From NCBI GenBank assembly GCA_023229575.1, contig JALNYZ010000001.1:434001-498000 (forward strand): DNA of 64,000 nucleotides, in the 5' to 3' direction. Under the pieces are notes generated by a model. That model saw only the letters and a list, made by a program, of their open reading frames with translations. It ran no database searches and was not told where the DNA came from. Every line of letters starts with the position of its first letter. The first letter of the stretch is position 1. Positions 25,233 to 35,693 of the stretch are shown here, piece after piece. The position numbers were made by a program, and so were the translations under genes. Origin of the DNA: Prolixibacteraceae bacterium. GTDB taxonomy: Bacteria > Bacteroidota > Bacteroidia > Bacteroidales > Prolixibacteraceae.

Positions 25233-28200
25233 TTAGAAGGTTAGTTTTAATCCCATACTGACCGCCTTCATCGTAGGGTAATTATTGAAATTAACATTAT
25301 TTCCCTCTATGTCAATCGGGAGTTTACTGAAATAGAGTAGGTTATTCCCGTTGATATAAACTCTCGCATTGTCCAATGAGAGTTTTTGGATCAGTTTGGA
25401 AGGAAATGAATAACTTATTTCTGCTGACTTAAGTCTCAAAAATGAAGCATCAAATGTTGTTGCACTTCCTCCTGCATCAGTTGTTCTCATATAAACATAT
25501 TGCCGCCATGTAGGATTAGCCACACCATACTCAGGTGTTGCACTTCTATCTATTAGATTTTGATATATTACCGCCCCACCGTATTTGAACTCAGTGAAAT
25601 CTGAATACCCAAGAGAAACATTGTACATACCGTAAAACTGAAGATTAATAGAAATTCTTTTGTACTCGGCACCAATCGAGAACCCGTAGGTATTTATTGG
25701 ATAAGTGGGATACGCAAATGGTTCGGAATCATCAGTATTGATCACCCCATCGGAGTTAAAATCAATAAAACGATAGTCACCGGGCAACAATTTGGCCTTT
25801 TCCGCATCGCTTTGCGGCTGGACTCCGGTATATAAATCATCGTAGCTGGTCTGAATCCCTTGTACAATTTTTTGGTTTAACTGACCAATGGCATACCCGG
25901 CTCTTTTCTGATATTCGGGCTTAAGCTGAGGATCATCTTTATTGATTACTTTATTTTGCGCGATTGTCCAGTTATAAGAGGCTCTTAGATTAACATCACC
26001 AACCTTTTTCTGAAAATTGATTTCAACCTCAAATCCGTTAGATCGTACGGATCCTAAATTGGCCGGGGGTAAGGATTGGGTATAGTAAAAAGGGATTGCC
26101 TGTTCGTTTCCGGGTATTAACATGTTGTAACGATACTCATTAAAGTAATCTGCAGTACCCGTAAACATTTTAAGGAAGCCAAAATCCAGTCCAACATCTA
26201 TTTTTCGTGCAGTTTCCCAATGCAGATCCGGATTACCAACTGCTCCTTCCACATAGGGCTGATTATACTGAGTATTAACAACCCCTTTCCCAAAAGAAGA
26301 TAGCCTGTAATTGTTAGGAGGTGCATTGTAGCTGGTCATATAGGGAAAAGAACTTGCATTTACATTATCACTGCCAATCAGTCCAATACTAAAGCGTAGT
26401 TTGAGATTATCGATCTGCTTAAAATGATTTTTCAACAATCGCTCCTCCGAAATTCTCCATCCCAAAGCAAGCGAAGGAAAAAAGTCAAAACGGTATTTTG
26501 GCCCGAATTTGGCTGAACCATTATATGCCCCATTTGTTTCTACTAGATAACGTCCCAAATAATCATAGGTGAGGCGTCCAACCCAGTCTTCACGCTTATT
26601 TGGCCAATTACTTCCTATAAGATAATCTTGCCGGCTCCATAAGACCATTGCACCTATATTGTGTTTCCCAAAATATTTTGAATAATTAAGCCCAACCTCA
26701 TAATACAAATTTCGCTGTGCCTGGCTTAAATCGTTAGCATCCTGAAACTCATTTGTATAAGCTGGCGGATCAGTTACAAAATCATATCCATCCATCCGTG
26801 AGGGGACATTGAAGACCCATTCCTGGGTTAAGGTATTGTAGTATTTCCTTACGTTGTATTGCCACGATTGATTTACGTTTCTTCCCTGGGACCGGAACAA
26901 ATTGTCAAAAGCCAATTTCCCCTTTAGTGAAAGCCCTTTGGTAACAAACCCCAAGTCTTGCTTCAATTCAAAGTCAGTATTAATGGCTGTCCTATTGTAC
27001 TTATCGATTCCCGACTGCATCATGACAATAAAAGGATTATCCCCAGTTGGAATTTCAGGATTAGTGTCGCCATAAATTCCATCAGAATAAATCGGTAGTG
27101 GTGCATTTGGAGCCTGATTATATAGGGACCGGAATACCGTACTTGAGCTGATGCCATTCCCACCATTGGCCTGTTGCTGACCATAATACCCACTAAGATT
27201 AAACCTAAACTGAGTGGTTTTGGTCAGATTAAAATCAAGGTTAGACCTAAAGTTAAATCGTTTATAATACATTTCAGGTTTAATACCTTCTAAATTCTTT
27301 ATATTTGTATTGAATAGATCTCCATCATAGGTAAAACCCATATTGACAAAGTATTTTACAAAATCAGACCCACCAGATGCAGTAAGCGTGAATTTGGAAG
27401 ATGGAGCAAAGTCTTTTGTCAGATACTTCAACCAATTCGTGTTTGTATATTGCTCAGGATAAGCCTGATCTTTGTAATAGTTCAATATTCGCTCTGGGGT
27501 ATATCTGGAGTACCAATAAGTATCTCCATAGATTGGCGTTTCGGCGACAATGGCATAATTCCTTGCTAACAATCCTTGATATGAATCCAGGGGTGTTGTC
27601 AATTTGGAAATGCTTTTTAAACTATAGTTAACCTCTACACTGATTTGAGGCTTCCCCAATTGACCCCTTTTTGATGTAATCAAAATTACCCCATTTGCAC
27701 CCTTAACACCATAGACAGCTGTTGCGGATGCATCTTTCAGCACAGATACAGACTCTATCTCATTAATATCTATATCGTTCATTTTTCGCTCAATTCCGTC
27801 AACCAGAAATAAAGGTGCCGTGCCGTTCCATGAACTTTTTCCCCTAATTAGTATTTGAGATTCATTGTTTCCCCCAGGTCCGTCGTATTCAACATCACTT
27901 CCACCAGGAATTCCAGTGGAAGTTAATACAGTTACGCCAGGCATAATACCACTAAGGGCGTCAGTCATATTAGTGAAAACACCTCGACTTTTTACCGATT
28001 CGCCCTTTACTTGTGCAATAGCTCCTACCAAACTTTTCTTAGTTTGCGCTCCATATCCAATTACAACAAGTTCCTCTAAAGCTTTCGAAATTTGAATTAA
28101 CTGGATTTTTATCGGAACCTTATCTACTCTTATTTGTTGGGCCTGATATCCAATATAGGTAATTTCGATCATGCCATTTTTTGGTGCGGCCATGCTGAAT

Positions 28201-28433
28201 TTCCCATCCAAATCCGTTGTGGTGCCCTTGGTTGTTCCCTTGATCATTACGTTCGCCCCGATCACGGTTTCACCATTCTCATCGACTATTATACTTGAAA
28301 TTTTTATCTCATCAGGGTTTTGTCCAAAGCACACTGTTGAAACAAAACAGAGTACGCACAGAAATACCGCTTTCAATAAAAACCAGCTTCTGCATCGGCT
28401 TGTTCTTAATATAAACTGCTTTTTGATACTCAT
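25233..28433 (-). CDS. SusC/RagA-family TonB-dependent transporter (pair 1)
   Basis: A 1066-residue transporter. A basic N-terminus and signal peptide end near VSTVCFGQ. The regulatory-like domain is IVDENGETVIGANVMIKGTT (about residues 50-69). The TonB-box region ALEELVVIGYGAQ is followed by the plug with QILIRGKSSWNGTAPLFLVDG, then the barrel ends AVSMGLKLTF. All SusC hallmarks are present. It is the first gene of the nine-gene minus-strand unit, and the 329-base gap upstream carries a -7 box and the shared PUL operator. Confidence 0.95.
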   Translation of the reverse strand: MSIKKQFILRTSRCRSWFLLKAVFLCVLCFVSTVCFGQNPDEIKISSIIVDENGETVIGANVMIKGTTKGTTTDLDGKFSMAAPKNGMIEITYIGYQAQQIRVDKVPIKIQLIQISKALEELVVIGYGAQTKKSLVGAIAQVKGESVKSRGVFTNMTDALSGIMPGVTVLTSTGIPGGSDVEYDGPGGNNESQILIRGKSSWNGTAPLFLVDGIERKMNDIDINEIESVSVLKDASATAVYGVKGANGVILITSKRGQLGKPQISVEVNYSLKSISKLTTPLDSYQGLLARNYAIVAETPIYGDTYWYSRYTPERILNYYKDQAYPEQYTNTNWLKYLTKDFAPSSKFTLTASGGSDFVKYFVNMGFTYDGDLFNTNIKNLEGIKPEMYYKRFNFRSNLDFNLTKTTQFRFNLSGYYGQQQANGGNGISSSTVFRSLYNQAPNAPLPIYSDGIYGDTNPEIPTGDNPFIVMMQSGIDKYNRTAINTDFELKQDLGFVTKGLSLKGKLAFDNLFRSQGRNVNQSWQYNVRKYYNTLTQEWVFNVPSRMDGYDFVTDPPAYTNEFQDANDLSQAQRNLYYEVGLNYSKYFGKHNIGAMVLWSRQDYLIGSNWPNKREDWVGRLTYDYLGRYLVETNGAYNGSAKFGPKYRFDFFPSLALGWRISEERLLKNHFKQIDNLKLRFSIGLIGSDNVNASSFPYMTSYNAPPNNYRLSSFGKGVVNTQYNQPYVEGAVGNPDLHWETARKIDVGLDFGFLKMFTGTADYFNEYRYNMLIPGNEQAIPFYYTQSLPPANLGSVRSNGFEVEINFQKKVGDVNLRASYNWTIAQNKVINKDDPQLKPEYQKRAGYAIGQLNQKIVQGIQTSYDDLYTGVQPQSDAEKAKLLPGDYRFIDFNSDGVINTDDSEPFAYPTYPINTYGFSIGAEYKRISINLQFYGMYNVSLGYSDFTEFKYGGAVIYQNLIDRSATPEYGVANPTWRQYVYMRTTDAGGSATTFDASFLRLKSAEISYSFPSKLIQKLSLDNARVYINGNNLLYFSKLPIDIEGNNVNFNNYPTMKAVSMGLKLTF

Positions 28434-28530
28434 AGATTTTCTAAGATTTAGTTAATTATGCGAAATAAGGGTAGAGAATAAGTGTAATTATTGCTCTTGC
28501 TTGCGCGCCATTTCTTTCATTCCACCTAGC

Positions 28531-28620
28531 CAAAAATAGAAGATTAATAATCTTAAATATTCCACTATTTTGGCTTTTTCTTTCTCTATATTATTATTTT
28601 TCACAAAAACAATAAAGGAA
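28531..28620 (-). promoter_or_regulatory. SusC1 promoter with AraC-type tandem operator
   Basis: On the minus strand TATTTTTG (28538-28531) fits the -7 consensus. Exactly 22 bases upstream begins a 60-base block (28561-28620) that aligns without gaps to 39703-39762 upstream of kdgK, 46 of 60 identical. It contains two direct hemisites CCACTATTTT (28562-28571) and TCTCTATATT (28583-28592), written on the plus strand, 21 bases apart. That is the spacing expected of an AraC-family dimer next to RNA polymerase. A 15-base palindrome (AAGATTA-A-TAATCTT, 28540-28554) lies between block and -7 box. The rest of the 28434-28762 gap holds no gene. Confidence 0.65.
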
Positions 28621-28762
28621 TGATTTGATACCCTGAATTAAAATATAAGCAAACCTACATCATTTAATCAACTAATATTGTGCATTTTATATACAAATTG
28701 GCATATTTTGAATTGATCTTCAATGCACAAAAGAATGATTGAAACAAAATATGTGCTTCTTT

Positions 28763-30931
28763 TTATCTTCTCGGATTTAGCTTCACTCCTAATTTCCGTT
28801 CTGCAACTATTGATGCACGCCCAACATTGTCTACGTCACTTGTGAACCCTGGGCCTCCACCGGCAACATATCCATCACTCCGACCACTTTTATCCCGACT
28901 AACCCAAAAAGAGTAAAACTTTCCATTGTCAAGTTTAAAACGAAAACGCATTGCCCGGTTGTTTAATACGCTGAGGTCATCGCATCCCTTCCACCTTATT
29001 TGCGTCAGGGTAGAATCACCTTTAGCAGGGATACAATTCTTAAACGAGAACGGCTCTATGACTTTTCCGTACATATCTATTACTTCGGCAAGTAACCCGC
29101 CTTTGGGGGCATCAATATTCACAAATAAATATTTACCTGAGAATGTTAGTGGTCGCGTTGTGAGCAGTCCTGTTTGTTTATCCGCATTAAGCGAAACGAA
29201 TCCGTCGCGGCGAAGAAAAGCGACACCCGTGGCAGCATTTGCATACATCCCGGAATTAACTTCCTTTAATCCGCTCTTTTCTGTTTTTAGTTTCTCACTA
29301 CCTGCAAAACCAATATAATAAAACCAGAGTTTGTCTCCACGTACAGTACAGATATTCCCTAGCGATTGCACATAACCTCTGTCCCATACGGCCTTTTGCT
29401 CTGAATTTATTGCCATTTTTCTGTCAGGCCTGTCCCAATGAAAACCGTCCCTGCTGTATGCAAAATTTAGACCGGTATTTTTTGGCGTTCCCAGCTTCCC
29501 GCAAATATCATTACTTGGCCCATGGAGTATTTGGTAAAATCCAAGCATGATACTTTCATAGGCAACCGCATCAAGGTTATAAAGCTGCGGCCTGTCTCCT
29601 ATCCGGGGATCCGGCATGTCTAATTTATCGGCCCTTGCCCAAGGGACAGGCTCATCCGGTAACCATTGCATCCCTTCTATAAAATCGTCTGATTCCCAAT
29701 ATGTACGGGTGCGTCCCGCGGATGAGAACCAGCGTAAACTATAGACCCATTTGTTCCTGAATGGATTAAAAAACATGGTGCTACGGTCCCCGCATAATCC
29801 ATACTTTTCTGAATTGCCCCAACTTATTCCATCCTCAGACATAAAGGCCCGCGCCCTATCCAGCGCCCCAGGTCTGCGTACAAACATTTTGAAATTCTGC
29901 GATGGCTCGGTAGACCGATAATCCCGTACTACAGTCCACGAGTCTACTTTATATTTCGATGGCAATACCTTATTTGTTCCCTCCTGGAGTGGTAAATTAG
30001 GGCGTTCCCATTTTAATCCGTCTTTACTCGTTGCATAAGCTATCGATGAGCACCAATCAGCCTCATACCATAATTCAAAAATCCGCTTTTCAGGATTCCA
30101 CCAAAGCCCTCCGCTTTTGGGGCCAGCAACAGCCAGATTACTAACTCCTTTCAATTCCAAATTTGTTTCAGGTCTTAGCAGGGGATTACCCTCATATTTT
30201 TGAGGATAATGATACTCACGCAACATGTTTGTGCTTTCCACCAGAAAATCATCCACAAAGAGTTGCCTTCCAATATCTATATATACAAGTTTTGGACGAT
30301 TTTTAAGATAAGGTACCGGCATAGGATCATCACTGCCCCAATCAATATTTGGAGGCCATTCCTGAGGTAACCGAATGCCATTGTACAGCAACTCTCCCGT
30401 CTTTGGTTTACGACTTACCTCAAAACCTGCAACGATAGTCCATGATGGCATTTCAAATTTCTCCCCCTTTTTAAGTTTCTTCGAGAATATGCCAACGGTA
30501 TCCACAGGATTATTTCCAAACAGCAGAAATGGGGCGACCGTGTCAATTTTCTGAAAACCAAGACTCTCCAATTGAGGTGTTCGGTTTACAATCGCATTTA
30601 CCGGGGCAATTGCCAACACATTACCTTCCTCAAGACATCTATAATTGTACCTATTGCCGATGGCAACTTCATAAAAAAGCATCCCGTCAAGAATGGACGG
30701 GAATTTTTTGATAGCCGAATAATCTCTATTTGTGAAAAGATTAATGTCCATAATCAACATGTTATCCTTCGAAAACATTCCTATCTGAACTGTTGAATCT
30801 GACTTATCTATTTCAATCTTTGCCTTTTTTGTCAGGCTGGGGCGGGAACCTACTCCCGCATCAGCTCTCCGTCCAAATACCAATAGTATTATTAGACATG
30901 AGATTCCAATTATTGCTTTTACTTTTTTCAT
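28763..30931 (-). CDS. Secreted five-bladed beta-propeller protein (GH32/GH43-like fold, function unknown)
   Basis: A 722-residue protein with a signal peptide (IIGISCLIILLVFG, ending near ADA). The central part (about residues 215-590) has repeated propeller strands such as FVDDFLVES, PRIGDRPQLYNLDAVAYES, FAYSRDGFHWDRPDRK and KLWFYYIGFAGSEK. This is the pattern of five-bladed propeller glycosidases annotated as GH32/GH43-like or BNR proteins. A beta-sandwich follows (about 595-700). I could not identify catalytic residues with confidence. It ends the metabolic transcription unit of the PUL and may act on a glycosidic linkage not covered by the GH78 enzymes. Confidence 0.65.
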   Translation of the reverse strand: MKKVKAIIGISCLIILLVFGRRADAGVGSRPSLTKKAKIEIDKSDSTVQIGMFSKDNMLIMDINLFTNRDYSAIKKFPSILDGMLFYEVAIGNRYNYRCLEEGNVLAIAPVNAIVNRTPQLESLGFQKIDTVAPFLLFGNNPVDTVGIFSKKLKKGEKFEMPSWTIVAGFEVSRKPKTGELLYNGIRLPQEWPPNIDWGSDDPMPVPYLKNRPKLVYIDIGRQLFVDDFLVESTNMLREYHYPQKYEGNPLLRPETNLELKGVSNLAVAGPKSGGLWWNPEKRIFELWYEADWCSSIAYATSKDGLKWERPNLPLQEGTNKVLPSKYKVDSWTVVRDYRSTEPSQNFKMFVRRPGALDRARAFMSEDGISWGNSEKYGLCGDRSTMFFNPFRNKWVYSLRWFSSAGRTRTYWESDDFIEGMQWLPDEPVPWARADKLDMPDPRIGDRPQLYNLDAVAYESIMLGFYQILHGPSNDICGKLGTPKNTGLNFAYSRDGFHWDRPDRKMAINSEQKAVWDRGYVQSLGNICTVRGDKLWFYYIGFAGSEKLKTEKSGLKEVNSGMYANAATGVAFLRRDGFVSLNADKQTGLLTTRPLTFSGKYLFVNIDAPKGGLLAEVIDMYGKVIEPFSFKNCIPAKGDSTLTQIRWKGCDDLSVLNNRAMRFRFKLDNGKFYSFWVSRDKSGRSDGYVAGGGPGFTSDVDNVGRASIVAERKLGVKLNPRR

Positions 30932-31093
30932 TAGACAATTAATTTAATCCGGTTTCACTTTTATTACCACTTTTTCACTTTCTATTCATTGCCGTTTATC
31001 ATAGATGGTAAATGTTTAACATAAGGAATGAGATACAATTATCAGTAGGTAAGAATGGGTTTTCATTTAAGTCCCATAGATAAGGTGAAATTT

Positions 31094-32995
31094 TCAATCC
31101 ATCTGGACCAGTTCAATATCATCATACCAGACACTGTCGTTGCCCCCGCCGCTCCTGTAAATTGCCTTAAAAATAAATGAAATAGAAGGAGCTCCGGCAG
31201 GCGCCACTGTAGTCATTTCAAAGCGGTTCCATTCTGTTGGTTGCACGGCCGGGAAATCAATCATCCTCTTCTCAACAATTGACTGGTTCCTAAACGAAAC
31301 TTCGCCACCTGCTCCTTGGGCGTCCTGTGTCTTATACCAAAAGGAAATTTTATAAGTTTTCCCTGCAACGACCTTATTACTCATGATTGATGCGATCTGT
31401 CCGGTTTTGCCGTTTACAGGGGTTATTTTTGCAGAAAAGCTTCGAGGATTACCCGACCTGTCGGCATCGCGGGATACTCCAATTGAGGCAATGTTCCAGT
31501 TTATACTCTTTGTTTCAGTTGCCCATTGATCCATACCTCCATCAATTGCAATATTTTTCCCTCCGGAACCCTTCGTTCCCTCTTTTGAAGGATCGGAAGG
31601 TTTCACATGGATATTATCCTTCCAATTATCTGTTCTAAATGACGATGCAGGTAATCCCTCCGAATTAAATAGATCACCCATTACCCAATTTTTATATCCG
31701 TATCTAACTGCAACGGGGCTAACTACTTTTGGATTGCCTACAACTACTCTATTTTTGACAATCTTTGCATTGGCTTGAAAGAATCTCCTATCGGCCCCTG
31801 CTATTTCAAAATTATTCAGGCCCCTACCCTTATCTGTTAGTCCTTTGAATGCATATTTAAACTTTAATTCAATGACTGGCCCTTTTTGAGACATAGATTT
31901 AAACACGGGACCAGAAAATACCAACCCTTTTTTTCCATAATCCCTGGCCAAAGCTATATTAACCAAGCGCTCAGCAATGGTCGTCTTGTCTGCAGGATGT
32001 AACCCGTGTTTTTCACCGATGTCCAATAAAACCACCATTGCGCTGTTGGGAATGAGATCCAACGATTTAAGTTGCGATTCACGCACCTTTGCAGCATTCT
32101 CCTGATTTAATTTTTTATCATCGTTATATTCAAAGGGGGCGATTTGCACATAATAAAATGGCAAGTTTCCCCTACCCCATAAGCTTCTCCAATTCTTCAC
32201 CATTGCAGGAAAGAGTTGCAGGTATTGCTCAGGATTTTGCTTATTCGACTCTCCCTGATAAAAAAGAAAACCTTTTACACCAAAGCCCAATAGCGGATTT
32301 ATCATTCCATTGAAAAGCTGTGACTTTGAAGGAAAACCAGACGAAAACATTTGAATGGTATTCTCATCCATCCACTCCTCCACAGCACTGCCACCCCTGC
32401 AAGAGAGAAGAATTCCGACAGGAATATTTAAATTCTGCTGCAATATTCTGGCAAACTGGTAACCCAGGGCACTAAAATTGGCAACAACTCCTGTATCTGC
32501 TTCGGCCCAGATGCCTTCACAATCTGTCATTGGAATCTTGGAATTCTTTGCTTTCACAGCAAATAATCGAATATTAGGATTTTTTGAGCTTGCGATCAGC
32601 GCTGCACTGTTTTTTATGGGTTGTCCGGGTCTCCCCTTCATCAGCCTTTCCATATTCGATTGTCCCCCGCAAAACCAAACTTCACCAATAAGGATGTTTG
32701 TTACCTCTATGCTATTCCCCTCTTTGAAGAATATACTGTATGGTCCACCTGCACTAGGTGTACTTACAGTTTGTCGCCATTGTCCTTGCCCATTGGCGGT
32801 TATTTTATATTGCCTATTATTCCACGAAGTTGCAATAAATACTTCTGCATTTGGACTGGCATACCCCCAAAGAGGCACATTACTTTTTTGCTGCAAAACC
32901 ATGTTGGATGAAATCACGGAAGGCAATTTAATCCCTGCGTTCACTGAAAATGATGCAACTAAACAAAACAGGACAATACATTCTAATTTTCTCAT
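31094..32995 (-). CDS. Sialate O-acetylesterase-like carbohydrate esterase (SASA) with C-terminal jelly-roll domain
   Basis: A 633-residue secreted protein (signal CIVLFCLVASFSVNAG). The SGNH-type core shows block I GEVWFCGGQSNME (about residues 104-116, Ser in QSN), a central GGSAVEEWM region, and FLFYQGESNKQNPEQY (about 244-259); the catalytic His is probably in HGLHPADK. The last 150 residues (from about 485) look like a CBM4/9- or CBM22-type jelly roll (YKISFWYKTQD ... SVWYDDIELVQ). It removes O-acetyl groups from sugars. In this locus it would deacetylate the polymer so that GH78 enzymes can act. It is one base from the upstream GH78 gene. Confidence 0.88.
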   Translation of the reverse strand: MRKLECIVLFCLVASFSVNAGIKLPSVISSNMVLQQKSNVPLWGYASPNAEVFIATSWNNRQYKITANGQGQWRQTVSTPSAGGPYSIFFKEGNSIEVTNILIGEVWFCGGQSNMERLMKGRPGQPIKNSAALIASSKNPNIRLFAVKAKNSKIPMTDCEGIWAEADTGVVANFSALGYQFARILQQNLNIPVGILLSCRGGSAVEEWMDENTIQMFSSGFPSKSQLFNGMINPLLGFGVKGFLFYQGESNKQNPEQYLQLFPAMVKNWRSLWGRGNLPFYYVQIAPFEYNDDKKLNQENAAKVRESQLKSLDLIPNSAMVVLLDIGEKHGLHPADKTTIAERLVNIALARDYGKKGLVFSGPVFKSMSQKGPVIELKFKYAFKGLTDKGRGLNNFEIAGADRRFFQANAKIVKNRVVVGNPKVVSPVAVRYGYKNWVMGDLFNSEGLPASSFRTDNWKDNIHVKPSDPSKEGTKGSGGKNIAIDGGMDQWATETKSINWNIASIGVSRDADRSGNPRSFSAKITPVNGKTGQIASIMSNKVVAGKTYKISFWYKTQDAQGAGGEVSFRNQSIVEKRMIDFPAVQPTEWNRFEMTTVAPAGAPSISFIFKAIYRSGGGNDSVWYDDIELVQMD

Positions 32996-32996
32996 T

Positions 32997-35654
32997 TTAT
33001 TGTATGTTAAAAGTGAAGTCGTAATTCCCCGACTTTACCTCTTTGATTCCTTCCGGAGTATTTACCTCTGCGACCGATCCTGGAGGTACAAGTAATTTTA
33101 GCTTTATCTTCCCTTTTACTTTTTCCCATTTAACCTTGATCCACCCTTGTGGAGAGTCAAAGTCAAAAGCAACCATATCGACATCTTCCGCATAGGTTGG
33201 CCTAACAACAAACCGCTTGTAGCCAGCCCCGTTTTCTGACGGCCTGATGCCTGCCAGAACGCTTGTATGCCATAATGATATTCCGGTAAAACACGTATGC
33301 GATTTACTGGTACATGTGGGATCCCAGAGTTCCGGCCAGGTGTTGTATCCTTGTTGCAAAAAGTATCCATAACCGGGATATTCCTTGCGGGTCAGAATTT
33401 TGCCAAACCATTCATGGTATTGAGGACTTTCAGTCAAGAATTGTAAGAATACAGGCAATCCCGAGCTTCCGGCATCCAGGTAACCCTGCTCTTTCATTAC
33501 ACTGGCCAATGCGACATGCGCTTTATCCAAATCTGATGATGAAACCGGAGTGATTCCAGTCATAATTGCCAGGGCTAGTAACACTTGGTTAGGTTCAATG
33601 TAAGCTCCAATTGAGGAATCGAAGAATGACCTATGCACTGCAAGACGTAGCGCATTAAGGCGTTCCTGCCAAATTTGCTCATCTTCAGTTTTACCCAAAG
33701 CATGCGCGATTTTGATCATGTACATAAGGTCCAACGCATAAATTCCATTATTGAAAAAGAGCGCCTTGGGGTTATCCCCATAATCGTAATTAACAATTTC
33801 ATCGGTAATCAATTTCTTTGGAGGAACCGGTCTCGCCCAATCACCTAAAAAATCCCACTTATTTTTGTTCTCATACATTTGCATCACATTATCTTTCACT
33901 TTTGAGTTAAGGTATGTCACCCATTGTACACCAGAAGAGTAACAGTCCTTTAGTACTGAGGTGTCACCCGTCGATACAAAGATATCCCAAGCCCCAAGAA
34001 CGGTGACAGAACTCCAAAGCGTTCCGCCCCCACCACGTCCTTCGGGTGCTGTGTGCGGGACATAGCCGTCAACATACTGTATATCTCTCCAATCGCGCAA
34101 CCACTTGTTAAAGAATGCTGTTGCGTCATAATTATTTAGGGCGCAGCCTCTGGATGTAGAAAAAAACTCTTCTCCGTAACCTCGGCGCTCCCGGTGAGCG
34201 CAGTCCATGGTGTAGCCATCAAGCGTGCAACTCTGGTAGGTATGCAGATCAGTTTTGTAGATTTCATTGAGCATCTCATTCGAGCATTGAAAGAATCCCT
34301 TACGGGGAAGGTCGTTTCCAATGTTAAACACTTTGAAATCGGCGGGAACAGGTGTTTTGCTAAGTCCCCTCACCTCCATCCATCTGCCACTGCTCCAATT
34401 GAATCTTTGCCTGAATATTCCCCGCCCTCTGACTCCCGGAATATACTGGCTAAACTGCCCAAAATCGGTAGGCTTATCCAACTGATTAAGGGTTCTGAAA
34501 GTAATGGCTTCCCCTTGTATTCCGCTGACCTGGGCCTCAAGTTGTCCGGTGAAGTATTCGCCAAAATCGACTATTACAGAGCCATCATTCCTTCTTTCTA
34601 CCGCTTTTGCCTGGATAATTTTGAGGTACCGCATTGGTGGCGCCAAATCGGATGAGAGCAACGTGGGTTCATCCCGAAGTGACGCATTTCCCCATCCTGA
34701 ATCGTTGTAATCCAGCTTGTTCCAATTGGGTATATATCCGGCTTCATCCCATTGCTCACCTCCAAAAAATGGTTTTGCAATTGGGTGATAGTAATGTGTC
34801 AGATTCGAGGTCTTTACTTTCCAAGATGCATCACTCAGCAACATAACATCATCAAACTTTGCCTGCAATAATAGAGATGGCTCTACCTTTGATGCATTTA
34901 TATGTCCGGGAGCAATCCATACTGAAATGATATTTTTACCAACCTTCAACAAACGAGCAATATCATACACCACATATAAAGTGCGTTTTTCCATGACACT
35001 AGCATTAGGCGCAGTGGCCCTGTCGCCTACCTTTTGTCCGTTCACATACAACTCATGATAACCTCTAGAGGAGACTAAAACCAGGGCATTTTTGCATATG
35101 GCTTTTAAGTCAATTGTTTTTCTCATCCAGGAGGTCCCTTTTCTGAAATCTGCCTTGGGGTTGAATATCCACGATGCCATGGGTTTTTCTCCATTCAATA
35201 GCCCTGTCGAAAAACGAGCTACTTTGCTCCATGGTGATACCCTCGCATCCTTATCTTTAATACGAACCTTCCACCAAACGTTTTGAAGCGAGTTTAGCGC
35301 TTCTCCCATATAAGGGATTAGTTGCGAATTACTGTCAATTTTCCATCCACTGTCCCAAAGATTACCTTGCCCCTTGCTTAATTTTTCCGGGCTATCGGCC
35401 ACTAAGATCTGATAGGCAGTCTGCTGTTGTCCTTCGATGGTGGTATCTGTACCTGCAAATAATCCGTAATTCCTCCCCCCAACCGGTTTCCATTTAGTAT
35501 TGTTTGCATCCAGTTTCCATGATAATCTAGGCCTGGATGATTCAACTCCCATTGCCTGTTCTACATGCTCGCAAGAAAGAGATCGTATAGTTAGGCCAGC
35601 ATACAAATGAAAACAGAGGACCGCGAGAAAAAAAGTAATAGTTGCCTTTTTCAT
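32997..35654 (-). CDS. Alpha-L-rhamnosidase (GH78), full-length
   Basis: An 885-residue secreted enzyme in the standard Bac_rhamnosid architecture. An N-terminal Ig-like domain follows the signal (SWKLDANNTKW ... QTAYQILVADSP). Next is the carbohydrate-binding N domain with LYVNGQKVGDRATAPN, then the concanavalin-like domain. The (alpha/alpha)6 catalytic barrel carries DGYTMDCAHRERRGYGEEFFS (about residues 475-495), which holds the conserved acidic residues, plus YVPHTAPEGRGGGG. A C-terminal beta domain completes it. It releases L-rhamnose from rhamnosides. It is much longer than the GH78-like protein at 13864-15999, so the two probably differ in linkage. Confidence 0.92.
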   Translation of the reverse strand: MKKATITFFLAVLCFHLYAGLTIRSLSCEHVEQAMGVESSRPRLSWKLDANNTKWKPVGGRNYGLFAGTDTTIEGQQQTAYQILVADSPEKLSKGQGNLWDSGWKIDSNSQLIPYMGEALNSLQNVWWKVRIKDKDARVSPWSKVARFSTGLLNGEKPMASWIFNPKADFRKGTSWMRKTIDLKAICKNALVLVSSRGYHELYVNGQKVGDRATAPNASVMEKRTLYVVYDIARLLKVGKNIISVWIAPGHINASKVEPSLLLQAKFDDVMLLSDASWKVKTSNLTHYYHPIAKPFFGGEQWDEAGYIPNWNKLDYNDSGWGNASLRDEPTLLSSDLAPPMRYLKIIQAKAVERRNDGSVIVDFGEYFTGQLEAQVSGIQGEAITFRTLNQLDKPTDFGQFSQYIPGVRGRGIFRQRFNWSSGRWMEVRGLSKTPVPADFKVFNIGNDLPRKGFFQCSNEMLNEIYKTDLHTYQSCTLDGYTMDCAHRERRGYGEEFFSTSRGCALNNYDATAFFNKWLRDWRDIQYVDGYVPHTAPEGRGGGGTLWSSVTVLGAWDIFVSTGDTSVLKDCYSSGVQWVTYLNSKVKDNVMQMYENKNKWDFLGDWARPVPPKKLITDEIVNYDYGDNPKALFFNNGIYALDLMYMIKIAHALGKTEDEQIWQERLNALRLAVHRSFFDSSIGAYIEPNQVLLALAIMTGITPVSSSDLDKAHVALASVMKEQGYLDAGSSGLPVFLQFLTESPQYHEWFGKILTRKEYPGYGYFLQQGYNTWPELWDPTCTSKSHTCFTGISLWHTSVLAGIRPSENGAGYKRFVVRPTYAEDVDMVAFDFDSPQGWIKVKWEKVKGKIKLKLLVPPGSVAEVNTPEGIKEVKSGNYDFTFNIQ

Positions 35655-35693
35655 CTTTTAGACAGATAAAATCTTAAACAATATTGATACTTA

